NCBI GenBank assembly: GCA_958450325.1
Contig: OY288257.1
Location: 16,635,873-16,699,872, forward strand
DNA length: 64,000 nucleotides
DNA from: Agrostemma githago
Lineage: Eukaryota > Streptophyta > Magnoliopsida > Caryophyllales > Caryophyllaceae
Direction: 5' to 3'
The notes below the pieces were generated by a model that saw only the letters and a program-made list of their open reading frames with translations, was not told the DNA's origin and did no database searches. Positions within the stretch are counted from its first letter, which is position 1; the number at the start of each line of letters is the position of its first letter. Positions 47,436 to 62,218 of the stretch are shown here, one piece after another. The position numbers were made by a program, and so were the translations under genes.

Positions 47436-50400
47436 CCCATATTTTCATCATCATCACTTCATCAACCAACTAGTTATAATAACTACCCATTTGATCATAA
47501 CTCTACTTGTTTGACAAATCTTGATTTGTATGAGACCAAGCCATATGTGAACCATGAAATGGCTCCTCCTCCTCTGATGGAGAATTTTACTCATCAGAGT
47601 GGAGGGCCGTCATTAGGTGGTGGTTTATTAGGGTATTCCCCCCAAATGAGGACGACACCCATTAACATGATGGTTGCTCCAATTCCTCAAACCAATAATA
47701 ATCACCTGTCTTTTAGCTACCTCCCAAATTCACTTAAGTTATCATCCGATGATCATGAGGGCTCCTGCTCAAGCCCTAAGATCAATACTCATGTCAACAT
47801 CGCTCCAAAGGGTTTTTCGGTGACAGCCTTGGGGATCAGAAAAGGTGGTGGTAGTCCTAACAACAAAACTAATGTAGTCAAGGGCCAATGGACTACTGAA
47901 GAAGATAGGTTTCAAAATATTCGATTCATTCTTTCACTTATACATAAAACAACTCTATGATATTCCAATGAAAAAAAAAAAGACTTTATAAAAAATAAAT
48001 ATTGGATAAAATACATCAAATCAAAAATAATATTTCTAGCGTCAAGGACTCTGAATCGTTCAACGTGAATTTGCCAATGATCATAAACCTCGATTTTTAA
48101 TGTAGTTGCTATGAATTTGTTTTTTTTTTTTTTTTTTTTTTTTTAATATTTATACATGTGAATCAATGTAGGCTCTTGATTCAATTAGTTGATACTCATG
48201 GAATAAGGAAGTGGTCTCAGATTGCTCAGATGCTTAATGGAAGAATTGGGAAGCAGTGCAGGGAAAGATGGCACAACCATTTAAGGCCAGATATTAAGGT
48301 AAAGTGCTTTTTCCAATTTAAAAAAAAAAACATCTATCATTTTAATTAGTAAAATTATTGGAATTTAATAATCCTTTTTTTTTCCCTCATATATTACTCC
48401 GTACATTACATGTACAACAAATAAAAGTATCTAGTATGGAATCTTGCTAACTTGGTTTCGATGGAGCAAAAAAGGGAAAAGAGATTGAATTCTATGAATT
48501 TCATGCATGCAAAGTTCCCAACGTAGCATTTCGGTTTGTGATTTGATGGGGTTTTTTAAGAATCATTGGTCACAAAACCCAATTATGAAATCAAAACACC
48601 AGTCTGTCTGATACTCTGATATGTGTAATTGATAAATAAGTAATATCTGTCCCAATAACAAATACGTTACATTTATTTTAGATAAATTTTACTCACCATC
48701 GTATGGCTTTGAATAGAGTTGTTATGATAAAGTTAACTAATTTTGGTCGTAAATATATACAAGTTAAGATTATTAAAAAAAATGTATAAAACTAAAATAT
48801 TTTATTTTATTATCTTTCGCAAAATATTATTTTCAACAAAACAAAGTTATACAAACATGTCGAAATTTTTAATAAAAGTATTGTCTTGAAAACTAAGTAA
48901 AAATGAATAGTAAAATATATATTCCCTCCAATTTTTAATGATTCCCGTGTTTGTGAAATATATGTGAGGATTATATTATATTGAAACGGGACAATCATTT
49001 AAAATCGGAGGGACAACAATAATTGAAGGGAGGACGTTGGTCAAGTAACGTAAATTAAGCATATTTCTTTCCATAATTATGAAATTGTTTTCCTTGTGAT
49101 TTTAGCGTAACGTTTTTTTTTTTTGAAATACAGATCAATTTCATTAATAATTAACCATACGGTATCTACAAACGATATCAAATTGAACTGAATACATATT
49201 TGTAAAAAATAAATAAAGAACATCCTTGAGACAAAGATCGCTATTCGAATAATACTCTTCTGCATAGTCTTCTATATATCACTGTTGATTGACACAGCCT
49301 TTCACGAAGAAATTTATGGATCTAATGATGTAGTCTTCAAAAGGATGAATTTTCTCTATTTTGACAAATAGTAAACCGAGATCTGACCTCAGTTGTATCA
49401 CCATATGTGAAAATTTCATTGCTCCCATGATCTTGCACAAAATTCTTGAACCTCTCCAAAAGAGAGAACAAACCCAAAAAAAATATGGGAACAAACTCAA
49501 CAATTGATGGGACAAATCTCCAAAAAGGGGAGGCAAAAGTTATTATATCTAAATAAACTATTAGCGTACCGCTTTTTTATGTTCCATAATAGTACTTCCT
49601 TATCTTTTTTATTTAATCTTCGATTTTCGTTTTTAGTATTAAGTTAGCAAATTTTGATTGTGAATATACAACTTACGAGCATAAATGATGATGATGATGA
49701 TGATAAAACTAAAATATTTTAATAAATACTCGTATTAATTTCAACAAAACAAATTTATATAACAAATCAAAAGTATCTTCTTGAAAACTGCGTAAAAGAA
49801 AATAGAAAAAAAAAAGTTTTTCTACGTTGTACCCTCCTGTTTTTCCGATTTTTATCATGTATCCCTTCTATTTTCTAAATCCCACTAATACCCCTGTAGT
49901 TGATGAACTTCATGAAACGTGACCTAATCAAAATTATCCGTCCAATGCTCCGTTAATTAGATGACATGACAATACTAGGTTGTGACATACTCCCTCTAAT
50001 CTCATCCATTGAATCCTTTTTATAAGGTTTTTTTAGCACTTTTAAGAAAGATGGTAATAGTAAGTGTATTATTATTGGTAAATCAAGTGGTGATATGAGT
50101 CCACCAAACTTTAAAGTAACTAAAAATGAGTGTCATTTTGGGTAAATAGAGAAAAATATGAGGATTATAAGATGAAATCTTTTGCCATGGCTTGTTTGGG
50201 AATTAGGAATTGGAATTGAATTCCGGATTTGAGATGATTCAAGTGTTTGGGAAAACCGAGAATAATTTGGAATTGGATTTGAGATGAATTCCATACCAAT
50301 TTCAACCTTGTTTAAATTTGACTTTCTCAAATGACTACCCTATGGCAGTCATTTCAATTCCGTCACTATTCATTTTTTTTCCGCGTAAATCTAGTCGGAA

Positions 50401-53312
50401 TATATTTTTCTTTTACTAATTTTTGTCCCTAATTGAAAATATACATTTTCGTCATGGAAAAAAAATTCAAAAATTAATTTTTTTTGTGACCTCGACCCGG
50501 CTCTGCCCAGCCCAATTCCATGGATATCCAAACAACATTTTGGAATTGGAAATGAAATTGAATGTCAATAATTCAATATCAAGAATTAGATTCATGAAAA
50601 TGAAAATAATTCCATATTTCCAAACGCTCCCTAAAGAGAAATATAAAGATTTGATTGGATTGTTTATTTATAGTAATTGTGTAAAGAATTGTACGTTTTG
50701 ATGGAAGGGAGTAGCTAGTTTTTACGATCTTGACTTGTTTTCGCTCCACTTTCCCCAACTTTTTCCTCCATTTCATTAATTTCCTTCAATTTCCCCGTTT
50801 TATACATCAACTTCTTATTCTTTTTCTACCTTATTGATTACCCTCCACTTTCTCCTCAGCTTATTATGTTGCTTAAAATATATTTTACCGATTTCTAAAA
50901 AAATTAATTCGATGGATATTAACAAACAAATAAAGCACTAATGTTGTAAGATCATGAATTTTAAAAATAAATAAAGAAAAAGAGTGAAAGAGTTATGACA
51001 AAATGAAGAAAAAAAATCAGAAATTATGTCTGGAAAATTAGAATTGGAGAGAACATAGAAGATGGAGATGAATGACTAATTAAAGTTTTTTAGTAAGAAA
51101 ACTGTGATAAGGTCATGTTTAGTGAAATTAATCAACTACATGGGTACAAGTGGGAGTTTAGAAAATAGGAGGAGTACATGATAGAAAACGAAAAAACAGG
51201 AGGGTACATCGTAGAAAAACTCTAGAAAAAATAACAGTATATAATTGGATGGAGAACGTCAGTCAAGTAACGTAAATTAAGCATATTTATTTCCAATATA
51301 GGAAGACGATTGCTTGGTTTTATTATAATTTAATCGTCACGTTTTTTATGTTCATTCCTTAATACTCCCTCTTTATTCAAGGAATCCAATTACATTTTTC
51401 GTGATAAAGTCAACAAATTTTGATCATAAATATATACGTTGAGAAAATAAAACAAATACTATGAAAGTAAATAAAAGGGATATTCTACACACATAAGAAA
51501 GGGGATATTCTACATGGTACTCTGTGTCATTTCATTTTATATGGCATATCCCTCTTTTTAGTCAAAATAACTTTGACTTTCAATAACTTATGAATACAGG
51601 TTTTGAAATTGACAATATCTTCCCTGAACTCATTGTTTTATAAGAGTTTCAATTTAGGAATTGTATTTTTGAGATGTCGAAACTTGTACTAAAATTATGC
51701 TCAGTCAAAAATTTCTAACCAAATAAACTTTAACTGATCATAACTCTTTGTCCCGAATTCGGAAACTGATGAGTTATTTTTTTCCAAAAGTGATGAATTA
51801 TCCTAAGTCAATGATATTTTGACCAAAATGAGGGATAAAACATAGAATATGAAAAAAAATATATATAACACAGGTATCATGTAGAATATCCCTATTTTAT
51901 TTATCGAACGTTCTCTCACAAAATGTATTTTTTAACCAAACAAAGTTATATAAACATGTCGAAATTCCAATAAAAGTATAGTCTTGAAAACTACGAAAAA
52001 AAAAAATAAGGTTTTTCTAAATGTTAACTCTATATTCTAGGAAATTTTATTTTGACCCTTAAGGGCTAGTTTGGTTCATCATAGGAAATTGGAGTTACCC
52101 AGAACTTAAATTCACGTGAATTTGTAGCCATAGTAAAAAATCCTCGTAAAAAATTAAGAATATACTTCTAGCCATAGTCGCTTCATTCCTTAATCATCGT
52201 GTAATCAACTATTTAACGGACAAATTTAACGAAATTAAACTTAAGAGTGACGTCGGATAGTTATAAAAAGTAGAGGGTTACCACATATGTTTATAAGAAA
52301 GTAAGGGTTACTGCATGTAATTTTTTAAATGTAAGGCCACCTTATAGAATTTAAAAAACACAGGCTTACCATGCAAAAAAATAAAAAAAATTATATTTTT
52401 CGTTACATTAAGATTGTTCTGTTTCATTTAAATACTTTAACATATAAAGTAGAAATTGGGCGATTTTTTTGGGACGGATGCAGTAACAATAATGGGAGGG
52501 GAACTAAGTAAAGTAAATTAAACAAAATTTATTTCCAATATACAAAGAAGATCATTTCCTTAGTTATAATTATAAGCAAGGCCTTTTATGTTCCATATCA
52601 TCACTTTATCATTTAGGAGGGTCTTAGGGAGTACTTTTTTTTAAAACTATGATAATTTCGTTCATTCTATTTTTTTAGTTTTCAATTTTTTTTTTCTTTT
52701 TCTCCGCAGAAAGATATCTGGAGTGAGGAGGAGGACAGGATTCTGATCGAAGCTCATGCAGACATAGGTAACAAATGGGCTGAAATTGCGAAGAAATTGC
52801 CTGGAAGAACTGAAAACTCAATCAAAAATCATTGGAATGCTACCAAAAGAAGGCAATTATCTAAGAGAAAATGCCGATCAAAGTACCCTCGACAAAGTTC
52901 TCTCTTGCAAGACTATATCAACAGCTTAACTCCTGAAATTATCAATGCTGGTTGCAGGAAGAAACAACCTTCTTCTACTAATAACCCAAACCCGAACCCA
53001 AACCCTACCAATGATATTACAAAAAATAAGAAGAAAGCTGACGATATTAATAATAATATTGGTAATGACAAAACTGGGTCCTCCGAATCGAGCTTGAGCT
53101 ATGTTGGGTTAGAGGAAGAATTTGATTTCAGTGATGAGGTTCCTGACTTCAACTTTGATGCTCAAATGTTTGAAGAGAGTAGTATTGATTCTTTGCTTGA
53201 TTGTGTGCTTGATGAAGAACCCGGTAACGCGTCGATTGGCTATGATGTTGATCAAATTGAAGGGAAAAAAGAGGTTGATTTCGTTGAGTTGACTACTCAT
53301 CAAGCTAAATAA
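47172..53312 (+). CDS. R2R3-MYB transcription factor, MYB98/MYB64/MYB115-118 clade
   Basis: Three exons: 47172-47908, 48172-48298, 52710-53312 (488 residues), all with GT-AG junctions and compatible phases. The N-terminus (MDFDEKYMEKF) is followed by a run of about 11 Pro (near residues 12-22) and a run of about 23 Asn encoded by (AAT)n at 47367-47435. The MYB repeats begin KGQWTTEEDR at the end of exon 1. R2 continues in exon 2 with WSQIAQMLNGRIGKQCRERW, then HNHLRPDIK. R3 opens exon 3 with KDIWSEEEDRILIEAHADIG, then WAEIAKKLPGRTENSIKNHW, then KRRQLSKRKCRSKYPRQS and LLQDYI, the signature just after R3 in the MYB98-type clade. The acidic C-terminus (FDFSDEVPDFNFD) could activate transcription. 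In Arabidopsis these genes act in synergids, female gametophyte or embryo. Nuclear DNA-binding function is secure; the orthologue is not. Intron 2 is 4.4 kb and holds MITEs. Confidence 0.93.
47367..47435 (+). repeat. (AAT)23 microsatellite inside MYB exon 1
   Basis: In-frame AAT repeats encode a polyasparagine tract. The homopolymer run is likely to vary in length between individuals. Confidence 0.9.
48922..49014. mobile_element. Small Stowaway-like MITE in MYB intron 2
   Basis: TCCCTCCAATTTTTAATGAT at the left pairs with ATCATTTAAAATCGGAGGGA at the right; about 93 bp in total. Confidence 0.65.
50175..50635. mobile_element. Probable MITE in MYB intron 2
   Basis: Left GGCTTGTTTGGGAATTAGGA and right the complement of GGGAGCGTTTGGAAATATGG form imperfect inverted ends, with GGAATTGGAATT-type filler inside. 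TSD not resolved, boundaries approximate. Confidence 0.45.
51502..51892. mobile_element. TIR element in MYB intron 2
   Basis: GGGATATTCTACATGGTACT at the left, the complement of GGGATATTCTACATGATACC at the right, then CTGTGT on both. Another GGGATATTCTACA lies just outside at 51477, suggesting nesting. No coding. Confidence 0.65.
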
Positions 53313-53747
53313 TCTCTAAAGGGTTTTCCATTGATCATTATAAGCTTGCGTGCATGCATGCATGCATGCGTTGTGAGTTTACAAATGATTTTCATAAGGA
53401 ATGGTTATAATTATGAAAGGATTTTTAGCTTTATTTTGAAGGTTGTGTTTTAATTAGTGTATTAAGAGAGTGTCATGTCATAAATTGGTCGAACTTTCAG
53501 GGATGTTTTGTACTAAAGTGTAAAATGCCCTACCTATTATGGGTACCGTGTTCGTTTCTTATGTTATATTGTTAGTCTTTTTGTTTTGTCATAAATGGAG
53601 TCGGATATAACTGATTTGATTACAAATGCTCCTTGATAAACAAATAAAAGTTTTATTTTCGTTTCTTACTTTACATTTAGAAGTATTTCTAAAATAACAA
53701 CCTTACATCTTTGTTTTTGTTTTAAATTATCTTTTACTACATCTTAT
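53313..53747 (+). other. 3' flank of the MYB gene
   Basis: Contains (TGCA)n at 53350-53369, that is overlapping CATGCATG units. No further gene. Confidence 0.4.
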
Positions 53748-57239
<3,492 letters not shown>

Positions 57240-58079
57240 TAGGATCCCGTCCGAACCTTTACATCGGTCCGAACTGTCCGAACTATATAAAGACCCAAAA
57301 AAAAGACGCGCGCCACTTAGATTATTCATCGACCCATTTTCCCCTAATTCAAAATCTTCCACCACCACGCACCATACCTGAACCTCCAACCACCACGCAC
57401 CACCACATCTCGCCTGAAATTCGCCATCCACTAAACACCAGTAAGTTTTAATCAATTCATTCGTTTATTTATCATTTGATCATATCCGTCTGCTTGATAG
57501 ATTTTAGGTATAGAGTTTTTCTGTGGATTTGTTCGAATTGTGTATCTTAATTCAGTAATAGCAATTATTTGTGAGATGTCTGAGTTGATTATTTAATCTA
57601 GGTGGAATTCCATTTTCCACAGTTGTTGTCGTGATAATTGATAAACTCTCCATGTTGATGTGTTGTTTCCCCCTTTTATCCCGAGAAAGTACTATTCCGT
57701 GATAAGCTAATGCACTAGTTCACAGTATTGTACGAGTAATAAGCCAATAAGATTTTAGGTTGATGATATAGTGATTAGTGGGCTTCCACTAATTTTTGTT
57801 GTTGTTAAAAGTAAGAATTTAGATGAGAATATAAAAAGAAAAGCAAAAAGAGGGAAGTTGATTGAACCAAATAAAACGAAACTGAAATGAAGTAAGTGTG
57901 TGTGTGTTGGCATTAGGGTAATCAGGTCTTTGCTTGTAACTCGAGGACGGTTGTACGGGTTTTTGGCCTTCTAGTGTGTGTTTTGTCCTTGAATAGTTCG
58001 TCGTCTGTTTACCTCCATGGCTTGTCGTCACAAGGCCTTGATTTAATACACTGTGTCGTTTGTCTCGGTTGATCTGAAC

Positions 58080-59085
58080 ATGATGGCTTATGCATTCAAG
58101 ACCAATGTCTCGGGTCTACAGAAGGAACTTGAAACCTTCATCACCAACAACCAAATTCAGGTATTCTTGTTTGGGCACTCTATTTGACCATACAAGTTTA
58201 ATGTTAGACAAACCCTATTCGGGTATATCTTAACTAATGCATGGTTAACGGGTGGTATCTAACGACCATCTGATACGATTGTGTAGGAATATGATACACT
58301 TTAGCTATTTGTCTTGCTTATTGATGGAAGATATATGTGGGTTTTTGCTAGACTCGTTGCGGGTAGAAAACTATTGTTGTGCATACTTAGCAGCTTGTAA
58401 CCTTGAAAGTGTCGGTAAACAGTAGTCGAGGTTTCACTATTTTTGCGCCTTTTTGATTTCCGTTCACTTGGATAATATTTTCCGATTTGCCACGGAATTA
58501 GGGAAATAGAGGTACGTTTTGTGGATCTCGGGGACTTGGATATATTGCTCCTATTCACTCTACCTCTTTTGCCCTTTTTAATATTTATTGAGCGGTTTGT
58601 CCTTATTATATGTGGAAGTATGTGACAAGCTTCATCGAAAAATCTCCCTAACTCGAAATTGTTAGCTTTGGATTGGTTATCAACTAGTATTTGGAGTAGT
58701 AGTGTTTTTTATTTTATTTTTTATTTTTAAATTTCACAAATTTGTTATGCAGGCTTTTTGTTGCTGGATTTGTTTACACCATTGTTATTCGGATGATGTC
58801 TGCTATTGTGATTCGCCGTCACCTTCAGATATATCTATGGACGACGCTTTTTCATGTCATGCCCAACTCATTGAAGTCGAATCCTTTTGTGGGCACAAGG
58901 GTCCATTGTCGCTAATAGGACATCTTCTTAGAAACGCGAATGACTCGAAGGATTTGAGCGTTTGTATAAACATCTATCTTGATTTGGAGGAGCAGCTAGA
59001 GATCTATAAGAACTTGTTGGTGCCTTCCAAAAACTTTGAAAGATTGTTGTATAGAAATGGAATATTGCAAAATTATTATTTTTGA
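58080..59085 (+). CDS. Unknown two-exon ORF inside the TIR element
   Basis: Exon 1, 58080-58160 (27 codons, MMAYAFKTNVSGLQKELETF...), ends in CAG before GTATTC. Exon 2, 58753-59085, begins after TATGCAG in the same phase. It reads AFCCWICLHHCYSDDVCYCD then SPSPSDISMDDAFS, a stretch with GHKGPLSLIGHLLRNAND, and DLEEQLEIYKNLLVPSKNF, ending TGA. About 137 residues. The Cys cluster early in exon 2 and the helical end are visible, but I recognise no family. Splicing is inferred only from junctions and phase. It may be a captured gene fragment. Confidence 0.35.
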
Positions 59086-59139
59086 TTTGAATTGTTGCAT
59101 ACTACTTTAAATCTTGAAATTGGCACGCTAAAACCCGAG

Positions 59140-59705
59140 AAGTGTATGTGGCCGCAAGAGAAGTGTATGTAGTCTCTAGAGAAGTGTAAGTAGTCATTTG
59201 AGAAGTGTATGTAGCGACAAGAGAAGTGTATATAGCCCCTAGAGAAGTGTAAGTAGCCGCTAGAGAAGTGTATGTATCCATTTGAGAAGTGTAGTAGCTC
59301 ATTGATAAGTGTATGTAGCGACAAGAGAAGTGTATGCAGCCCCTAGAGAAGTGTATATAGCCCCTAGAGAAGTGTAAGGAGTCATTTGAGAAGTGTATGT
59401 AGCCCCTCGAGAAATGTAAGTAGTCATTTGAGAAGTAGCCCCTAGAGAAGTGTAAGTAGCCATTCGAGAAGTGTAAGTAGCCGCTAGAAAAGTGTTCAAG
59501 TAGTCATTCAAAAAATGTAAGTAGCCGTTAGAAAAGTGTATGTAGCCATTCGGAGAAGTGTAAGTAGTCACTCGAGAAGTGTAAGTAGCCGCTAAAAAAG
59601 TGTATGTAGCCATTCGAGAAGTGTAAGTAGCCACTCGATAAGTGTATGTAGCCACTGGAAAAGTGTTATGTGACCCATAGAGAATTGTACGTAGCCCCTA
59701 GAGAA
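59140..59705. repeat. Degenerate minisatellite, AGAAGTGTA(A/T)GTAGCC-type units
   Basis: About 25 copies of a 20-25-bp unit GAGAAGTGTATGTAGCC(G/C)CTA with variable tails. The minus-strand frames over it (YTSRMATYTS) are by-products. Confidence 0.85.
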
Positions 59706-60529
59706 TACACAATCTTTACTCATTAACACAGTCTTTAAATACACGGGTTAAATTTATGAATTTTTCGTAAAATGATCGTATTTATGTTGTGTATCGAATT
59801 GGCTAGCCTAGCCTGCCAGTTAATTAACATTTCATATTATGGTTGATTGGAGAAGTTATTATTAACCATATGCATGGTGAAAGCCTTCATCAAACAAGTA
59901 ACCACCAACAAAAACAAAATGGTCATAAAGGATTTGATTAAGTCGTAAATTTGTAGACACTTGTTTCTGAAGACAAAGACCAAGCAATAAGTAATCTGTA
60001 TTTGATTTGATATGATATGCATTTAATTGCGTCAGTATTCGCATAATCAACGCCACAACAACAATTCAATATTGCATTAATTGAATAGGACTCAAATCAA
60101 TTGAATTGACCCAGCAAACACAATGAGTCATTGTTTTAATGGTTTTAAGTTAAACGCAAATACCTGACGCATCTTTTAATTTTTATTCTATTATATGGTT
60201 CGAACGGTTCGGACCGAAGTAAGGTTCGGATGAGATCCTATATATATATATATAGATTTAGGTTCATGTGAGAACCACTAACTCAATGAGAACTGTGAGA
60301 GATCTTCTCAACCATCAGATTGGAATACATATATTATTATGTGAATGGATGAGATTAACTTTCCCTGATTAATTTTATTCCCCCAATTTCCCCCTTATTT
60401 ACCGCGCAAAACCCAACTTCCCTCGATAACTGAACAAATTTCCACGCAAATTGAACGATTTCCCCCAATTTCCCCCAAATTGAACGATCGATTAACCTGA
60501 ACCCTAACATTATCCAGCTCTCATTCTCC

Positions 60530-61003
60530 ATGCAAAATCCTTCTTGCTTAGCGTACCTTTTCCTCGATCTTCTTCGCAATATCCAGGTATTACTCACTCA
60601 ATCTTCTTAATTTAGTTCATTTAGTTCAGTCGGTTAGTTCAATCGTTATCATCATCATCATGCAATTACTTGACTAGTCGATTATTGCTTGCTAAACTAG
60701 ATTAATTTGATTTCAAATTGTTTTACTAGTCGATGATTTGACTTTATGCTGTTTTAATCGGTTAGTTTTATGTTGATAATTCGAATTGACTTGTCGAATT
60801 GTTTTAAACAACTAATGCAATTGATTGCGTTTTATTAATTCTGTGTGATTTTTTGAATTTTTCTGATGATTTTTTGTTTGTTTGATTGTGATGTGTGTGA
60901 TTAGAAGCAGAAGCAATTGGAGGAGGAATTCGCGAGGAAATTGAAGGTATTGGAGCGTGAGCTAGTGTCGTCGATCGAGTTAGAGCAAACACTCGAAAGG
61001 AAG
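60530..61003 (+). CDS. Two small exons with a coiled-coil segment
   Basis: Exon 1, 60530-60586, MQNPSCLAYLFLDLLRNIQ, ends in CAG before GTATTA. Exon 2, 60905-61003, KQKQLEEEFARKLKVLEREL then VSSIELEQTLERK, ends in AAG before GTGAGA, in phase. The second exon is strongly heptad-like. No family recognised. It could be the 5' end of the plus-strand gene continuing at 61778, or a captured fragment. Confidence 0.35.
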
Positions 61004-61354
61004 GTGAGAAATGAGATGCAGCTTATCTGTTTGATGAAATTCCTCTGTGAAAGAAGAAACGATATGAATTGTGATATTAATCCGTGCAATTTTAGATAAT
61101 TTAGTTTCGACTGCATTTCAAAAATGAGTAGTTTGCGAGTCGTTGCAATTGAATGTAGCTAAACTGTTTGACGGAATTCGTTGGAGGAATTCAGATAGTT
61201 TCATTTGCATGTGATGTGAATTGCTCGATGTGGAATTGTCTTTTTATGATATTTGCCACCTTTGAAGTTTGAGTGAAAACGAACAAGTGAACAAATTATT
61301 GATTCGTTGACATAATTGAGTCAAAACAAACCATTTTATTTGCTCTATAATTGC

Positions 61355-61456
61355 AGTACACGACGATATTTCATTGCTTGCTGTAAGACAGTTGTTTGAT
61401 TCTACTGTACACGACGATATTTCATTGCTTGCTGTAAGACAGTTGTTTGATTCTAC
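61355..61456. repeat. 51-bp tandem duplication
   Basis: GTACACGACGATATTTCATT then GCTTGCTGTAAGACAGTTGT and TTGATTCTACT, two nearly perfect copies. Confidence 0.8.
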
Positions 61457-61777
61457 GACGATTATTAATCGGAATTTGATACTTTAGAGACGTAGTTACT
61501 CTTTGGAAGTGGAGATTTTGTGCGTTTAGGAGTTGAAATTGATGGTATGTTCTTTATTTGCTGGTTTCTCTTATTGTTCTTTGCTTAATTGTTTTGTTTT
61601 GTTTTGTTTCATGTTTTTTTCAATTTAATTCAATTTTAGCGTTGATTTTTAATTAAAGAACATGGGGAAACTGAAATTGTGGATATTAATATGAGACTAA
61701 TAATTTATGATCCTCAACAAAAACCAATGATATATGTTATTTAATTGTTTTGTTTGATATTTTTTTTGCTCACAGGC

Positions 61778-62218
61778 ATGGAGGTTAAAAGTAGCGTTGT
61801 AGGTAGCGGATCAAAGAAAAGAAAGCAAGATGAAATGACGACAGGGGATGATGCTGGTTCAAGTAAAGTGCAAAAAGGTATTATTGAAGTTTTATGGATT
61901 ACTTGACCTTATTCCAACCCTTTTTATTTTTATTTTTAGCGTACCATTTTTCAATTTTAGTGTACCCTTTTCCAATTTTAGTGTACCCTTATTGAAGTTT
62001 TATTGATGACAATTGTTGGTGTTTTTGATTAGTCGTAACTTTTCACATATTGTTTCTGATTAGTGTATCCTTATCATTTTCTTTCTTTAGGTGTACAAAA
62101 AGGAAAAGGAAAAGGAAAACAAGAGGGTACACCATTGACATTAGCTGATGCATCATTCAAATCAAGGATGACCCCCGGTCTTCTGTTTGAATTTGTTCAA
62201 AGCGGTCTATCAGATAGG
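61778..62218 (+). pseudogene. Plus-strand exons of an unknown nuclear-type protein, converging on the FAR1-like gene
   Basis: Exon 61778-61877, MEVKSSVVGSGSKKRKQDEM..., has an SKKRK nuclear-localisation-like patch. The next exon starts at 62091 after TTTAG and reads GVQKGKGKGKQEGTPLTLAD then ASFKSRMTPGLLFEFVQSGL and SD. The frame then runs antisense into the end of the FAR1-like gene. The TPGLLFEFV...LSD segment recalls the start of plant mobile-domain or DUF1985-type proteins, but this is tentative. It looks truncated by the neighbouring gene. Confidence 0.35.

Larger units (their letters stand above)
57236..60240. mobile_element. 3-kb TIR element between (TA)n tracts
   Basis: Left GAATTAGGATCCCGTCCGAA then CCTTTACATCGGTCCGAACTG. 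The right end, complemented, is TAGGATCTCATCCGAACCTT then ACTTCGGTCCGAACCG. It shares AGGAT with the other TA-flanked elements but has its own inner TIR. It contains a possible two-exon gene (58080-59085) and a minisatellite (59140-59705). No transposase. Confidence 0.75.

Noticed and set aside
47302..47514. ORF with a long isoleucine run
   Set aside because: Out-of-frame shadow of the (AAT)n polyasparagine tract in the MYB exon.
59076..59655. Minus-strand ORFs with regular YTSRMATYTS-type repeats, which look like a repeat protein
   Set aside because: The periodicity comes from the 20-25-bp minisatellite; units vary in length and break the frame.
59140..59705. Regularly spaced short repeats that could suggest a CRISPR array
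   Set aside because: Units are degenerate and contiguous, without unique spacers, and the DNA is plant nuclear.
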